From positions 1 through 64,000 of the forward strand of contig NZ_FUYH01000012.1 in assembly GCF_900167605.1 (NCBI RefSeq): 64,000 nucleotides of DNA. Reading direction: 5' to 3'. Source of the stretch: Caloramator quimbayensis. GTDB taxonomy: Bacteria > Bacillota > Clostridia > Clostridiales > Caloramatoraceae. Shown here one piece after another: positions 36,982 to 46,005 of the stretch. The position numbers were made by a program, and so were the translations under genes. Within the stretch, counting starts at the first letter, position 1; each line of letters starts with the position of its first letter. The notes under the pieces were generated by a model. That model was given only the letters and a program-made list of their open reading frames with translations. It was not told where the DNA came from and did no database searches.

Positions 36982-39021
36982 TTAGTTGAAGGTTGTTTGG
37001 TCTATTTTTGCATTAAATTTATTCTCTATCTCCTTTATTAAGTTAAAATATTCTTTTTTGTATAACATATTCTTTTCAAGCATTTCTCTTGCTAAATCTC
37101 TTGTTTGCTTTAGTATATCTATGTCTTTAAATGGATCTGCCAATTTGAGCTCTAAAGGTCCATGCTGCTTTGTACCAAAAAATTCACCAGTACCTCGAAG
37201 TTCCATATCCTTTTCGGCAATTATGAATCCATCGCTGTTTTGTGTCATTATTTTTAAGCGCTTTCGAGCCTCATCTGTTTTTGCTTCTGAAATTAATATG
37301 CAATATGATTTATAACTTCCTCTTCCAACTCTTCCTCTTAATTGGTGTAATTGGGCAAGTCCAAATCTATCGGCATTTTCAATAACAATAATTGTAGCAT
37401 TAGGAACATTTATTCCAACCTCTATAACTGTAGTTGAAACAAGTATATCAATTTCTTTGTTTTTGAAATCATTCATAACCAAATCCTTTTCAATTGAATT
37501 CATTTTGCCATGTATAAGTCCAACATTAAATTTTTTAAAATATACTTCCTTCAATTTTTCATATGTTTCCACTGCAGATTCAGCTTCAAGCTTTTCAGAC
37601 TCTTCAACAAGCGGACAGACAATATATGCCTGCCTTCCATTTTTTATTTCTTTTTTAACAAAATCATATACTCTATCTCTCATAGAAGGTCTTACAAAGT
37701 AAGTATCAATTTTTTGCCTGCCTGATGGCATCTCATTTATAATTGAAATATCCATATCTCCATATACAAAAAGAGCTAATGTTCGAGGTATAGGAGTTGC
37801 AGTCATTACAAGCACATGAGGATTATGTCCCTTATTTATAAGTTCTCCTCTTTGCCTGACACCAAATCTATGCTGTTCATCTGTTATAACAAGTGCAAGA
37901 TTTTTAAATTCAACGTTTTCCTGTATTAAAGCATGTGTACCTACAACAATATCTATTTCTCCTTTTTTTATTTTCTCAATTATCTCTACTTTTTGTTTTT
38001 TAGGAGTACTGCCGATTAAAAGAGCAATATTAATGCTATAATTTTTTAGTAAAGACTTAAGAGATAAAAAATGTTGTTGTGCAAGTATTTCTGTTGGAGC
38101 CATTAAAGCTCCTTGATATTTATTCATAGCACAGTTAAAAAGAGCAATTATAGCAACAATAGTTTTACCGGATCCAACATCACCCTGTACAAGCCTATTC
38201 ATAGGCTTTGATTTTTTCATATCTATTAGAATTTCTCTAATAGTTTTTGATTGAGCATTTGTTAATTCAAAGGGCAAAGATTCCTTAAATTCTTTCATTT
38301 CACTGCAAACAGGTATTGGATACGCATTTTCTAACTTTTCGAATCTTTTCTTTGCAGCAAAAAGTCCAAGCTGAAGAATCAGAAGCTCTTCAAATTTTAT
38401 CCTTTCAATACTTTTATCTAAAGCAGCATAATCATTAGGATGATGAATATTTAAAATAGCTTTTTTAATATCATAAATTTCTTTTTGTTTTCTTATATCA
38501 TCAGGTAAAATTTCATTAATTTCACTATCGATGTATTTAAGACACTCATCTATTATCTTTCTTAAAACCTTTTGCGATAGATGTTTATTACTCGGATAAA
38601 TAGGATTAATTCCAAACTTAATATCTTCAATATCCTTTTCATACTGAGGCTCTATAATTTGTACCTCTCCCATTTTTTTTGATATTTTTCCATACAAAAA
38701 AACTCTCTGACCTATTTTAAAAGTATTCTTTATGTAAGGTTGATTAAACCAAACACCCACAATAAACCCAGTTTGATTTTTAAAAACCACACGGCTTATA
38801 GTTTTACCAGTGCTTGCTCTCCTATTAGCATATATTAATGATACATCCGCTATTATAGATGCTATATCTCCATCTTTCAGTTCATTGATAGGTTTTATAT
38901 TCCTTCTGTCCTCATAGCTTCTTGGGAAATATAATATTGCATCTTTAACTGTATAAATACCTAAAGAATTTAAATATTTTAAAGTTTTTTCTCCTACTCC
39001 CTTAATACTTTTAATATCCAT
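36982..39021 (-). CDS. recG: ATP-dependent DNA helicase RecG
   Basis: RecG remodels stalled replication forks and Holliday junctions. The protein has an N-terminal wedge/OB domain (about residues 1-200), helicase Walker A VQGDVGSGKTIVA, DEQH box, TATPIPRT, and the C-terminal motifs GRVGRG and TGEFFGTKQHG. A GTG at 39030 belongs to the AGGTG site; the ATG at 39021 gives 679 residues. A terminator lies immediately before its ribosome binding site, so expression depends on readthrough from yloV or a promoter inside yloV. Confidence 0.97.
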   Translation of the reverse strand: MDIKSIKGVGEKTLKYLNSLGIYTVKDAILYFPRSYEDRRNIKPINELKDGDIASIIADVSLIYANRRASTGKTISRVVFKNQTGFIVGVWFNQPYIKNTFKIGQRVFLYGKISKKMGEVQIIEPQYEKDIEDIKFGINPIYPSNKHLSQKVLRKIIDECLKYIDSEINEILPDDIRKQKEIYDIKKAILNIHHPNDYAALDKSIERIKFEELLILQLGLFAAKKRFEKLENAYPIPVCSEMKEFKESLPFELTNAQSKTIREILIDMKKSKPMNRLVQGDVGSGKTIVAIIALFNCAMNKYQGALMAPTEILAQQHFLSLKSLLKNYSINIALLIGSTPKKQKVEIIEKIKKGEIDIVVGTHALIQENVEFKNLALVITDEQHRFGVRQRGELINKGHNPHVLVMTATPIPRTLALFVYGDMDISIINEMPSGRQKIDTYFVRPSMRDRVYDFVKKEIKNGRQAYIVCPLVEESEKLEAESAVETYEKLKEVYFKKFNVGLIHGKMNSIEKDLVMNDFKNKEIDILVSTTVIEVGINVPNATIIVIENADRFGLAQLHQLRGRVGRGSYKSYCILISEAKTDEARKRLKIMTQNSDGFIIAEKDMELRGTGEFFGTKQHGPLELKLADPFKDIDILKQTRDLAREMLEKNMLYKKEYFNLIKEIENKFNAKIDQTTFN

Positions 39022-39042
39022 AAATATCACCTATAATAAAAA

Positions 39043-39065
39043 AGTTCGAATATAATATTCGAACT
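39043..39065 (-). terminator. yloV terminator in front of recG
   Basis: Ten-base perfect arms AGTTCGAATA (39043-39052) and 39056-39065, loop of three, followed on the minus strand by a run of seven T residues. The recG ribosome binding site is only a few bases further. Confidence 0.85.
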
Positions 39066-39098
39066 AATTATAACACATAATAACAATATTTATAATTA

Positions 39099-40745
39099 TT
39101 ATTCAACTGATATTATATAATAATATAAGGGTTGACCTCCATAATTAAAACTCACATCGCAATGACTAAATTTTTCATTTATATAATTTTGTATTTCCTC
39201 AGTATCATTTTCTTCAAGACCATTTCCAAAGAAAATTGTTATAAGCTCGCTGTTTTCGTCTACCATTTCATCTAAAACTTCTTTTGTGATTTTATTAATA
39301 TCTTCACCTGACTTAATAAGTTTTCCATTCAATATACCAAGTATATTTCCTTCTTTAATATCAACATCATTAAATACAGTATCTCTTACTGCATAGGTAA
39401 TTTGGCCAGTTTTTACTTTTGATATTGCTCTTAACATTTCTTCTTCATTATCTTTTGCATTTAAATCAGGATTAAAGGAGATAACAGCTGTTATGCCTTG
39501 AGGAATACTTTTTGTAGGAATTACAATAACATTCTTAGTGCTTACATCCTTAGCCTGCTGAGCAGCCATTACTATATTACCGTTGTTGGGTAGTACAAAA
39601 ATATTTTTAGCATTAATCGAATTTATTGCTTCAAGTATATTCTGAGTGCTTGGATTCATAGTTTGACCGCCTTCAATTACAATATCTACTCCAAGGTCTT
39701 TAAATATACTTGTTAATCCATCACCTGCAGCAACGGTGATAATTCCAAACTCCTTTTCCTCCTCTTTCTGATTTGAAAAATCGTTATTAGAAACGTTATC
39801 ATCTTCGCTTTCAATAATCGTTCTATGCTGTTCCTTCATGTTATCTATTTTTATTTTTGATAGTTCACCTAACTTTACAGCTTCTTCAAGTACTATTCCA
39901 GGATGATTTGTATGTATGTGTACCTTTATTAGGTTCTCCATACCAACTACAACTATTGAATCACCATAATCTGAAATTTTTTCTTTAAATCCTTCAAAGT
40001 AAGGTGTGCTTGATTTAATAAAGAATTCAGTACAATATCCAAACTTTATATCTTCTATTTCCTCAATTTTATCAAAGTTAGGTTTTGCTAAGTCTTTTTT
40101 ATCTTCAATGTTTCCTAATGAAATTATTTCCCCTTGAAGCCATTTTAAAATTCCGCTGTATATGACTACTAAACCTTTTCCACCAGCATCAACAACACCT
40201 GCTTGTTTTAAAACAGATAACATTTCAGGGGTTTTATTTAATGTTTTAATTGCATGATCATAGACTTTTTTCATAAAATTTAAGAAATCAACTTCACTTT
40301 TTGCAATTTCAATAGCTTTATCGGCAGATTCTCTTGCAACTGTTAAAATAGTACCTTCTGTTGGCTTCATAACAGCTCTATAAGCAGTATTAGCGCCTTC
40401 TTTAAGAGCCATAGCAAAATCTTTGGTTGTTAAAGAGGTTTTGGTCTTTAATTGTTTTGAAAAACCTCTTAATATTTGTGATAGGATAACTCCTGAATTT
40501 CCTCTTGCGCCCATTAATGAACCCATTGCAGCAGCATCAGCTACAGCTTGAATAGATGTATCTTTTATTTTCTTTATTTCTTCAGCTGCAGACAACATTG
40601 TTGCTGACATGTTAGTTCCAGTATCTCCATCAGGTACAGGAAATACATTCAAGGAATTAACCATTTCCTTATTTTTTTCAAGTTCATAAGCTCCATTAAG
40701 CAGCATTTCTTTTAGATGTTGTCCTTCTATAATAGTATATTTCAA
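39099..40745 (-). CDS. yloV: DAK domain-containing protein YloV (FakA-type fatty acid kinase subunit)
   Basis: FakA phosphorylates fatty acids carried by FakB proteins, feeding exogenous fatty acids into phospholipids. The 548 residues have an N-terminal DhaL ATP-binding domain (NVFPVPDGDTGTNMSATM near 29-46, GSLMGARGNSGVILSQ), a middle domain, an acidic linker (about residues 300-325), and a C-terminal EDD-like domain (FVLPNNGNIVMAAQQA). The start is TTG at 40745, seven bases after GGGAGGT. It follows yloU by 18 bases. No fakB gene is in the window, so the kinase function is inferred from the family. Confidence 0.9.
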   Translation of the reverse strand: MKYTIIEGQHLKEMLLNGAYELEKNKEMVNSLNVFPVPDGDTGTNMSATMLSAAEEIKKIKDTSIQAVADAAAMGSLMGARGNSGVILSQILRGFSKQLKTKTSLTTKDFAMALKEGANTAYRAVMKPTEGTILTVARESADKAIEIAKSEVDFLNFMKKVYDHAIKTLNKTPEMLSVLKQAGVVDAGGKGLVVIYSGILKWLQGEIISLGNIEDKKDLAKPNFDKIEEIEDIKFGYCTEFFIKSSTPYFEGFKEKISDYGDSIVVVGMENLIKVHIHTNHPGIVLEEAVKLGELSKIKIDNMKEQHRTIIESEDDNVSNNDFSNQKEEEKEFGIITVAAGDGLTSIFKDLGVDIVIEGGQTMNPSTQNILEAINSINAKNIFVLPNNGNIVMAAQQAKDVSTKNVIVIPTKSIPQGITAVISFNPDLNAKDNEEEMLRAISKVKTGQITYAVRDTVFNDVDIKEGNILGILNGKLIKSGEDINKITKEVLDEMVDENSELITIFFGNGLEENDTEEIQNYINEKFSHCDVSFNYGGQPLYYYIISVE

Positions 40746-40763
40746 AGTTAGTACCTCCCTGCA

Positions 40764-41114
40764 TTAAACTCTGATTCCCTGAATGTACACAGTTACATTC
40801 GATACCTTTATACCTGTTAATCCTTCAACAGAATACTTTACTTTTTGTATTATATTATTCGCAATTACAGAAATTTTTGTGCCGTATTCTACTATTATAT
40901 AGAGCTCTACTGAAATACCTTCGTCCTTAGATATAATTTTTACTCCTTTGCTCAAATTATCTTTTTTTAAAAGCTCCCACAATCCATCTGTTGCCCTTTT
41001 AGATGCCATACCAACAACGCCATAGCATTCCATTGTGGCAGCGCCGGCTATATTAGCCAGAACTTCATCGGAGTATTCAATATACCCAAAATCATTATTT
41101 ATTTTTATAGACAT
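40764..41114 (-). CDS. yloU: Asp23/Gls24 family protein YloU
   Basis: A small Asp23-family protein, associated with envelope stress in staphylococci; in many Firmicutes it is paired with yloV. The ATG at 41114 follows AGGAGG and gives 116 residues; the upstream frame to 41144 is not needed. The segment DEVLANIAGAATMECYGVVGMASK and the C-terminal IIQKVKYSVEGLTGIKVSNVTV are typical. It is divergent from rpmB with a palindrome between their promoters. Confidence 0.93.
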   Translation of the reverse strand: MSIKINNDFGYIEYSDEVLANIAGAATMECYGVVGMASKRATDGLWELLKKDNLSKGVKIISKDEGISVELYIIVEYGTKISVIANNIIQKVKYSVEGLTGIKVSNVTVYIQGIRV

Positions 41115-41202
41115 CTCAAAACCTCCTAAACAATTAATGAGCATCGCCGATATAATTCAATTCTTTGCTTTAATTTTATATTAAACAATTAATTTCTTCA
41201 AG

Positions 41203-41229
41203 ATTATATTTAATATATTGAGATGTAAA
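41203..41229 (-). promoter_or_regulatory. Possible promoter for yloU-yloV
   Basis: Minus strand -35 TTTACA (41224-41229) and -10 TATAAT (41203-41208), but the spacer is only 15, which suggests an activator-dependent or weak promoter. Its -35 box is one half of the palindrome shared with rpmB. Confidence 0.35.
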
Positions 41230-41245
41230 GTATAAATACTTTACA
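41224..41245. promoter_or_regulatory. 22-bp palindrome between divergent yloU and rpmB promoters
   Basis: Perfect ten-base arms TGTAAAGTAT (41224-41233) and ATACTTTACA (41236-41245) with two central bases. The right end coincides with the rpmB -35 box and the left end with the candidate yloU -35 box. A dimeric regulator is likely; identity unknown. Confidence 0.6.
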
Positions 41246-41268
41246 ATTAATTATTTATAATATATAAT
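41240..41268 (+). promoter_or_regulatory. Predicted sigma-A promoter for rpmB
   Basis: Plus strand -35 TTTACA (41240-41245) and perfect -10 TATAAT (41263-41268), spacer 17. A leader of about 110 bases precedes the rpmB ATG, long enough for a regulatory structure. Confidence 0.7.
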
Positions 41269-41387
41269 ATCAATAGGTTCACATTCTGCACTTATAATTT
41301 TGTTGCAATCCTAAAATACATCTGATAAAATATTATTTGTTTAAAAGTGGTATTTTTGTTTGTCTCAAGCATAGGAGGTGTTACATT

Positions 41388-41579
41388 ATGTCAAGAAGAT
41401 GTGAAATCTGCAATAAAGGTTTAACCTTTGGAATTCAATACAGCCACTCACATCGTAAAACTAACAGAACTTGGGCTCCAAACTTAAAAAAAGTAAAAGC
41501 TATTGTTGGCGGAACCCCAAAGCGTATTTATGTTTGTACAAGATGCTTACGTTCTGGAAAGGTTCAACGTGCTCTTTAA
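41388..41579 (+). CDS. rpmB: 50S ribosomal protein L28
   Basis: The 63-residue product has the zinc-type pattern CEICNKG near the N-terminus and CTRCLRSGKVQ at the C-terminus, with the family core SHSHRKTNRTWAPNL. The ATG at 41388 follows AGGAGGTG with good spacing. It is transcribed opposite to its neighbours, has its own promoter and a strong terminator. Confidence 0.97.
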   Translation: MSRRCEICNKGLTFGIQYSHSHRKTNRTWAPNLKKVKAIVGGTPKRIYVCTRCLRSGKVQRAL

Positions 41580-41592
41580 TATTTACTTTGTA

Positions 41593-41621
41593 AAAAAATG
41601 TGCTTATAAGCACATTTTTTT
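41593..41621 (+). terminator. rpmB terminator
   Basis: Thirteen-base arms (41593-41605, 41608-41620; core TGTGCTT/AAGCACA) ending in a T run on the plus strand. The A-rich left arm makes it usable on the minus strand too, and it overlaps the stop of the small membrane-protein gene that follows. Confidence 0.85.
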
Positions 41622-41796
41622 ATTTACAAAAACAATACCACGAGATTCCAATCAATCCAATTCCAACAAGAGCTATCCACACTCTTATGGGCAATATTAC
41701 TACAAGTATAATTCCAATTCCTAAAGCCCCTATTGATAATATCAGTCCTTCATTTCTGCACAACCTGTAAATTAGGCTTTTTTTTCTATGACCCAT
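41620..41796 (-). CDS. Small hydrophobic membrane protein (58 aa)
   Basis: A short frame not long enough for usual ORF cut-offs. It starts with a basic region (MGHRKKSLIYRLCRNEG) and continues with two closely spaced hydrophobic segments (LILSIGALGIGIILVVILP and VWIALVGIGLIGISWY), ending FCK. The ATG at 41796 follows AGGGG at eight bases. Its LP..VW..L.GI.L..I pattern is shared with the next gene upstream, so they look like tandem paralogs. It is in the position of spoVM in Bacillus but is not SpoVM. Function unknown. Confidence 0.65.
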   Translation of the reverse strand: MGHRKKSLIYRLCRNEGLILSIGALGIGIILVVILPIRVWIALVGIGLIGISWYCFCK

Positions 41797-41813
41797 AGCT
41801 ACAACCCCTAAAA

Positions 41814-41975
41814 TTAATATTTATAATATATATTTATTCCAAGTACAATTAAAATCAATCCAATTAAAACAAACCATACCCAGCATGGGAGCCATATTGC
41901 GAGGAGTACTATTCCTGAAAGCATCAATAAAAATGCACATATAATTTTGCCTTTATAAAACTTCTGTTTAGACAT
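41814..41975 (-). CDS. Small hydrophobic membrane protein (53 aa)
   Basis: Starts MSKQKFYKGKIICAFLLM and then carries one or two membrane segments (LMLSGIVLLAIWLP, VWFVLIGLILIVLGI) followed by NIYYKY. The ATG at 41975 follows GGGGGA. It is 17 bases upstream of its shorter-spaced paralog and probably cotranscribed. The common LP-x-x-VW core suggests a small family that I recall seeing as uncharacterised proteins in clostridia. Function unknown; no sporulation promoter could be assigned with confidence. Confidence 0.65.
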   Translation of the reverse strand: MSKQKFYKGKIICAFLLMLSGIVLLAIWLPCWVWFVLIGLILIVLGINIYYKY

Positions 41976-42074
41976 TTTAATCCCCCCATGTCTTTTATAT
42001 ATTATATTATGAAAAAAATATAAATTTTGTTATTATATTAAGAGCATAAAAATAAAACAAAAAAACTTTTACAT

Positions 42075-42110
42075 AAAAAAATCCCATCTTATCTCAGATA
42101 GGAATTTTTT
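42075..42110 (-). terminator. thiN terminator (end of the priA-to-thiN cluster)
   Basis: Arms 42075-42089 and 42096-42110 pair over 15 positions with one mismatch and one G-T pair, loop of six, with a minus-strand T7 tract in the descending arm. It lies ten bases past the thiN stop. Confidence 0.8.
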
Positions 42111-42120
42111 TATGCTTATT

Positions 42121-42771
42121 TTATAATATATTATTTTCATTATTTTGTTTTATAACTAATATTTCACCTGAAACTATTTTAATTATACATTCATTGTTTA
42201 CCATAACATTTGAAACACCGATTGGGTATCCAAATTTTATCGTATCATTATTAAGAGAATACAAAAGCCCTTCAGTAGTAACACCTTCTGCATCACCAAA
42301 AAAAGGAATAATCGAAATAATATCTCCTTCCTTACCTTTAAGTGATAACATATCATTACATAAGTATATAGTTTCATTTTCAGTTATTATATATCCTTGG
42401 GCTCCATAAGATTTTATAATATGTAATAATCCTATATTGCCAAGACTATGATCTATTCTGCTGCCAATCCCGGCAAATATACATAGTTCGCTGCATCCTA
42501 AATCAATTGCCTTATATATACATAGTTCTGTATCTGTATAATCTTTATTTTTAGGATATTTTTCAATACTAACATTCCTTAATGTATAAAAATCTAATAT
42601 TTTATTATCAATAGAGTCAAAATCTCCAATAAGATAATCTGGAATTATATCACATGCATATGCGTACTTTGCTCCTCCATCAGCACATATTACGATGTCA
42701 TATGAAGGGTATAGTTTTTTTAAAATATCAATATTTTCTATACCGCCATGTGCTATGATTAAAGCCTTCAT
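42121..42771 (-). CDS. thiN: Thiamine diphosphokinase
   Basis: ThiN transfers pyrophosphate from ATP to thiamine. The 216-residue protein has [11 protein letters not shown] near residue 28, [21 protein letters not shown] and [12 protein letters not shown], the conserved active-site segments. The ATG overlaps the rpe stop as ATGA. It ends the long stp-prkC-rsgA-rpe-thiN run, as yloS does in Bacillus. Confidence 0.96.
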   Translation of the reverse strand: MKALIIAHGGIENIDILKKLYPSYDIVICADGGAKYAYACDIIPDYLIGDFDSIDNKILDFYTLRNVSIEKYPKNKDYTDTELCIYKAIDLGCSELCIFAGIGSRIDHSLGNIGLLHIIKSYGAQGYIITENETIYLCNDMLSLKGKEGDIISIIPFFGDAEGVTTEGLLYSLNNDTIKFGYPIGVSNVMVNNECIIKIVSGEILVIKQNNENNIL

Positions 42772-43427
42772 CTTTGTTCTCCTAACTTTTTAAAATTTTC
42801 TACAGTTTTACTTACATCATCGCTTTCAAATATAGCAGAACCGGCAACTATTACATTTGCCCCAGCATCAATTACTTTTTTTACATTATTAAGGTTAATT
42901 CCTCCATCAACCTCTATGTCAATTTTAAGGTTTTTATTATCAATTATTTTTCTAAGTTTTTCAATTTTAAAAAGAGTATTTTCAATAAATTTTTGTCCTC
43001 CAAATCCTGGATTAACGCTCATTAAAAGGATTAAATCCACATCTTCAATAATATATTCAATAGTTTCAAGGGGAGTAGCAGGATTTAAAACTACACCAGG
43101 GCTTACTCCTAAGGATTTTATATTTTGTATTGTTCTATGAAGGTGCCTGCAAGCTTCAACATGAACCGAAATTATATCTGCACCAGCTTTTACAAATTGA
43201 GGTATATAATTATCAGGATTTTCTATCATCAAGTGAACATCAAATATAAGATTGCATCTATTTCTTAATGATTCAACTACTAAAGGACCTATGGAGATAT
43301 TAGGGACGAAATGTCCATCCATTATATCTATGTGCAAAAAGTCTGCTCCAGCTTCCTCTACTTTTTTAACGTCATCATATAATTTTCCAAAATCAGCTGA
43401 TAATATTGATGGGGCTAATTTCATCAT
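42768..43427 (-). CDS. rpe: Ribulose-phosphate 3-epimerase
   Basis: Rpe interconverts ribulose 5-phosphate and xylulose 5-phosphate. The 219-residue TIM barrel has [30 protein letters not shown] (metal-binding His and Asp), [16 protein letters not shown] and VDGGIN. Two ATG codons stand in tandem at 43427 and 43424; either overlaps the rsgA stop. The placement between rsgA and thiN is the Firmicutes order. Confidence 0.97.
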   Translation of the reverse strand: MMKLAPSILSADFGKLYDDVKKVEEAGADFLHIDIMDGHFVPNISIGPLVVESLRNRCNLIFDVHLMIENPDNYIPQFVKAGADIISVHVEACRHLHRTIQNIKSLGVSPGVVLNPATPLETIEYIIEDVDLILLMSVNPGFGGQKFIENTLFKIEKLRKIIDNKNLKIDIEVDGGINLNNVKKVIDAGANVIVAGSAIFESDDVSKTVENFKKLGEQR

Positions 43428-44302
43428 CTTTTCCTCCTATTATTTTGAATTTCCTCAAGTATCTCAATATATGCATTGTATCTCTCAATAGAAATTAATC
43501 CATTATGAGCAGCTTCTTTAACAGCACACCCTGTTTCTTTAAAATGCATGCAGGATGTGAATTTACACTTCCCAATATAGTCTTTGAATTCTAAAAACAT
43601 ATATTGAAGGTTTTTAGGCTCAATAAAACTAATATCAAGGTTTGAAAAGCCAGGCGTATCAGCAATAAAGGTATTATTATCAATATCAATAAGTTCTGCA
43701 TGTCTTGTGGTATGTCTGCCTCTTTTTACCTTTGAGCTAATATCCTGAGTTTCCATTTTTATTTTATTTTGTATTTTATTAAATATCGTTGATTTGCCAA
43801 CTCCAGAAGGACCAGCAAATACAGATATCTTATCCTTTAAAAGACTCTTTAAATCATCGATTCCTTCATTTTTTAATGCATTAGTTTTAATCACTGTATA
43901 TCCTGCTTTTTCATATATAGATTTAACTTTATCAAACATATTATTATCATCAAGGTCGGATTTATTTATACATATTATAGCTTTTATGTTGTATGATTCT
44001 ATTTGTATTAGAATTTTATCAAGCAGAGTAAAAATAATATCTGGCTTTTTACAAGCAAAAACTACTACTGCCTGATCAATATTAGCAACAAGCGGCCTAA
44101 TCAGTAGATTTTTTCTTGGAATTATTTCTTTTATTATACCTTTGTCTTCTTCTATTAATTCAATAAAAACTCTATCACCAACTATAGGTGTTATATTATT
44201 ATTTCTAAACTTACCCCTTGCTTTACATTCTATGATTTTTCCTTCTTCTATTTTAACATAGTAAAATCCTGATATACCTTTTATAATAATACCTTTTTGC
44301 AT
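43424..44302 (-). CDS. rsgA: Ribosome small subunit GTPase RsgA (CpgA)
   Basis: RsgA is a circularly permuted GTPase that checks late 30S assembly. The protein has an N-terminal OB fold, G4 NKSD before G1 [13 protein letters not shown] and G3 DTPGF, and a C-terminal zinc site ([19 protein letters not shown] with Cys-Cys-His-Cys). The frame opens at 44317, but that ATG overlaps an AAGGAGG site serving the ATG at 44302; the chosen start gives 292 residues. It is closely coupled to prkC and rpe. Confidence 0.96.
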   Translation of the reverse strand: MQKGIIIKGISGFYYVKIEEGKIIECKARGKFRNNNITPIVGDRVFIELIEEDKGIIKEIIPRKNLLIRPLVANIDQAVVVFACKKPDIIFTLLDKILIQIESYNIKAIICINKSDLDDNNMFDKVKSIYEKAGYTVIKTNALKNEGIDDLKSLLKDKISVFAGPSGVGKSTIFNKIQNKIKMETQDISSKVKRGRHTTRHAELIDIDNNTFIADTPGFSNLDISFIEPKNLQYMFLEFKDYIGKCKFTSCMHFKETGCAVKEAAHNGLISIERYNAYIEILEEIQNNRRKR

Positions 44303-44313
44303 ACATTCCTCCT

Positions 44314-46005
44314 TCATTGCTGAGTATTATTAGAATTTTGCGTATCTGCTTCATTTTGATTTTCCAAAGAAGTATCAACTTTATTAATAGTTATATTTAT
44401 TATTGTTTTTTCTCTTACTTGAACATTTGGAGCAACGTCTTGATCTATAACTACTCCATCAGCATAATTATTATCTACGCTGTAGCTTATAGTCCCAAGT
44501 GAAAGATTATATTTTTTTAATTCATTTTTTGCTTCATCGAGAGATTTTCCTAAAAGTGAAGGTACTGTTACAAGTTTTAATTCAGGTCCATCACTAATAA
44601 TAATACTGATTTCCGTACCTTCCTGTACCATTGTTCCTTTTTCGGGACTTTGAGAAATAATTAAATCCTTTGAAACTTCATCACTGTTCTTTCTTTCTAT
44701 AACTCCAATTTTTAAAGCATTTCTTTTTATTAATGATTCTGCAGCAATCAGGTCAAGATTAGTTAAATCTGGAACCTTTACCTCTTTAGGGCCTGTACTT
44801 ATAACTACTCGTACAGTTGAATTTTGTTTAACGGTAGTATTTTCAGCAGGATAAGTCCTAATGACCTCTCCTGCTGGCTTTTTGTCACTAACTCTATTTG
44901 CAACTTCCATATTTAGTTTTTTACTTTCTAATACTTTTCTTGCCTCATCTTCATTTAATCCTATTATAGACGGGACTTTTACATCTTTAACTACAAAGAA
45001 TTTATTATATGAGTAGATAAGAACTCCTGCTGAAAGCGATAATATAAAAATTGTCAATGCAGCAATAATAAATTTTTTATTTTTATTTTTACGTTTATTT
45101 TCATTCAGAGCATTATTTATATCTTTAATACCTATAATTTTTGTTTCATCCTCATCTTTATAGACCAAAGATGCATTAGGATTATCTATAGCTTTTGCTA
45201 TATCATTTAACATTTCTTTAATGTTTTGATATCGTTTAGCCATATTTTTTTCCATAGCTTTTAAAACTATATCATTTACTGCAGCAGGAATGCTGTTTTC
45301 TATTTCTGAAGGATTAACTAATTCTTCCTGTATATGCTTAATAGCTATTGAAATAGGGCTTTCAGCATCATAGGGAAGTTTTCCAGTAAGCATTTCATAC
45401 ATTACAACTCCTAAGGAATAAATATCAGTTCTATGATCTGTATATCCTCCTCTTGCTTGTTCGGGTGATAAATAGTGAACTGAGCCTAATATTGTATCAG
45501 CACTAGTTATAGTAGAACTGGATGATGCTCTTGCTATACCAAAATCAGCCACTTTTACAATCTTATCATCAGTAATCAATATATTATGAGATTTAATATC
45601 TCTGTGAACTATTCCATTTTTATGTGCATGTTCGAGAGCAAGAGCTACCTGATTTATAATTTTAAGCGTTTCACGATAATCAATTTTCCCTTTTTCTTTT
45701 ATATACTCCTTCAAAGTCTGGCCTTGAATCAGTTCCATAACGATATAATAGATGCCATCCTCTTCTCCAACATCATATATACTTACAATATTAGGATGAG
45801 AAAGACTTGCAGCTGATAAGGATTCCCTTTTGAACTTTTTTATAAATTCCTCATCAGATGTAAATTCTGGTTTTAATATTTTAATTGCAACTAATCTATT
45901 AAGCAACTGACATCTTGCTTTATAAACAAGTGCCATACCACCTTCTCCTATTTTTTCAAGAACAACATATCTTCGGCCGAGGATTTTTCCCGATATATTA
46001 ATCAT
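44314..46005 (-). CDS. prkC: Serine/threonine protein kinase PrkC with three PASTA domains
   Basis: PrkC senses peptidoglycan fragments outside the cell and phosphorylates targets inside, affecting germination and cell-wall control. The 563 residues comprise a Hanks-type kinase domain (residues 12-270: GEGGMALVYKA glycine loop, VAIKIL, HRDIKSHN, DFGIA), a basic juxtamembrane region, one transmembrane segment (about 319-340, IIAALTIFILSLSAGVLIYS), and three extracellular PASTA repeats from about residue 346, ending in a Gln/Asn-rich tail. The ATG overlaps the stp stop as ATGA, coupling kinase to phosphatase. Confidence 0.97.
   Translation of the reverse strand: MINISGKILGRRYVVLEKIGEGGMALVYKARCQLLNRLVAIKILKPEFTSDEEFIKKFKRESLSAASLSHPNIVSIYDVGEEDGIYYIVMELIQGQTLKEYIKEKGKIDYRETLKIINQVALALEHAHKNGIVHRDIKSHNILITDDKIVKVADFGIARASSSSTITSADTILGSVHYLSPEQARGGYTDHRTDIYSLGVVMYEMLTGKLPYDAESPISIAIKHIQEELVNPSEIENSIPAAVNDIVLKAMEKNMAKRYQNIKEMLNDIAKAIDNPNASLVYKDEDETKIIGIKDINNALNENKRKNKNKKFIIAALTIFILSLSAGVLIYSYNKFFVVKDVKVPSIIGLNEDEARKVLESKKLNMEVANRVSDKKPAGEVIRTYPAENTTVKQNSTVRVVISTGPKEVKVPDLTNLDLIAAESLIKRNALKIGVIERKNSDEVSKDLIISQSPEKGTMVQEGTEISIIISDGPELKLVTVPSLLGKSLDEAKNELKKYNLSLGTISYSVDNNYADGVVIDQDVAPNVQVREKTIINITINKVDTSLENQNEADTQNSNNTQQ

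Noticed and set aside
41976-42120. Search for a spoVM gene between thiN and rpmB
   Set aside because: No frame of about 26 codons with a SpoVM-like start (MKFYTIKLPKF type) was found on either strand; the short ATG frames there stop within a few codons.
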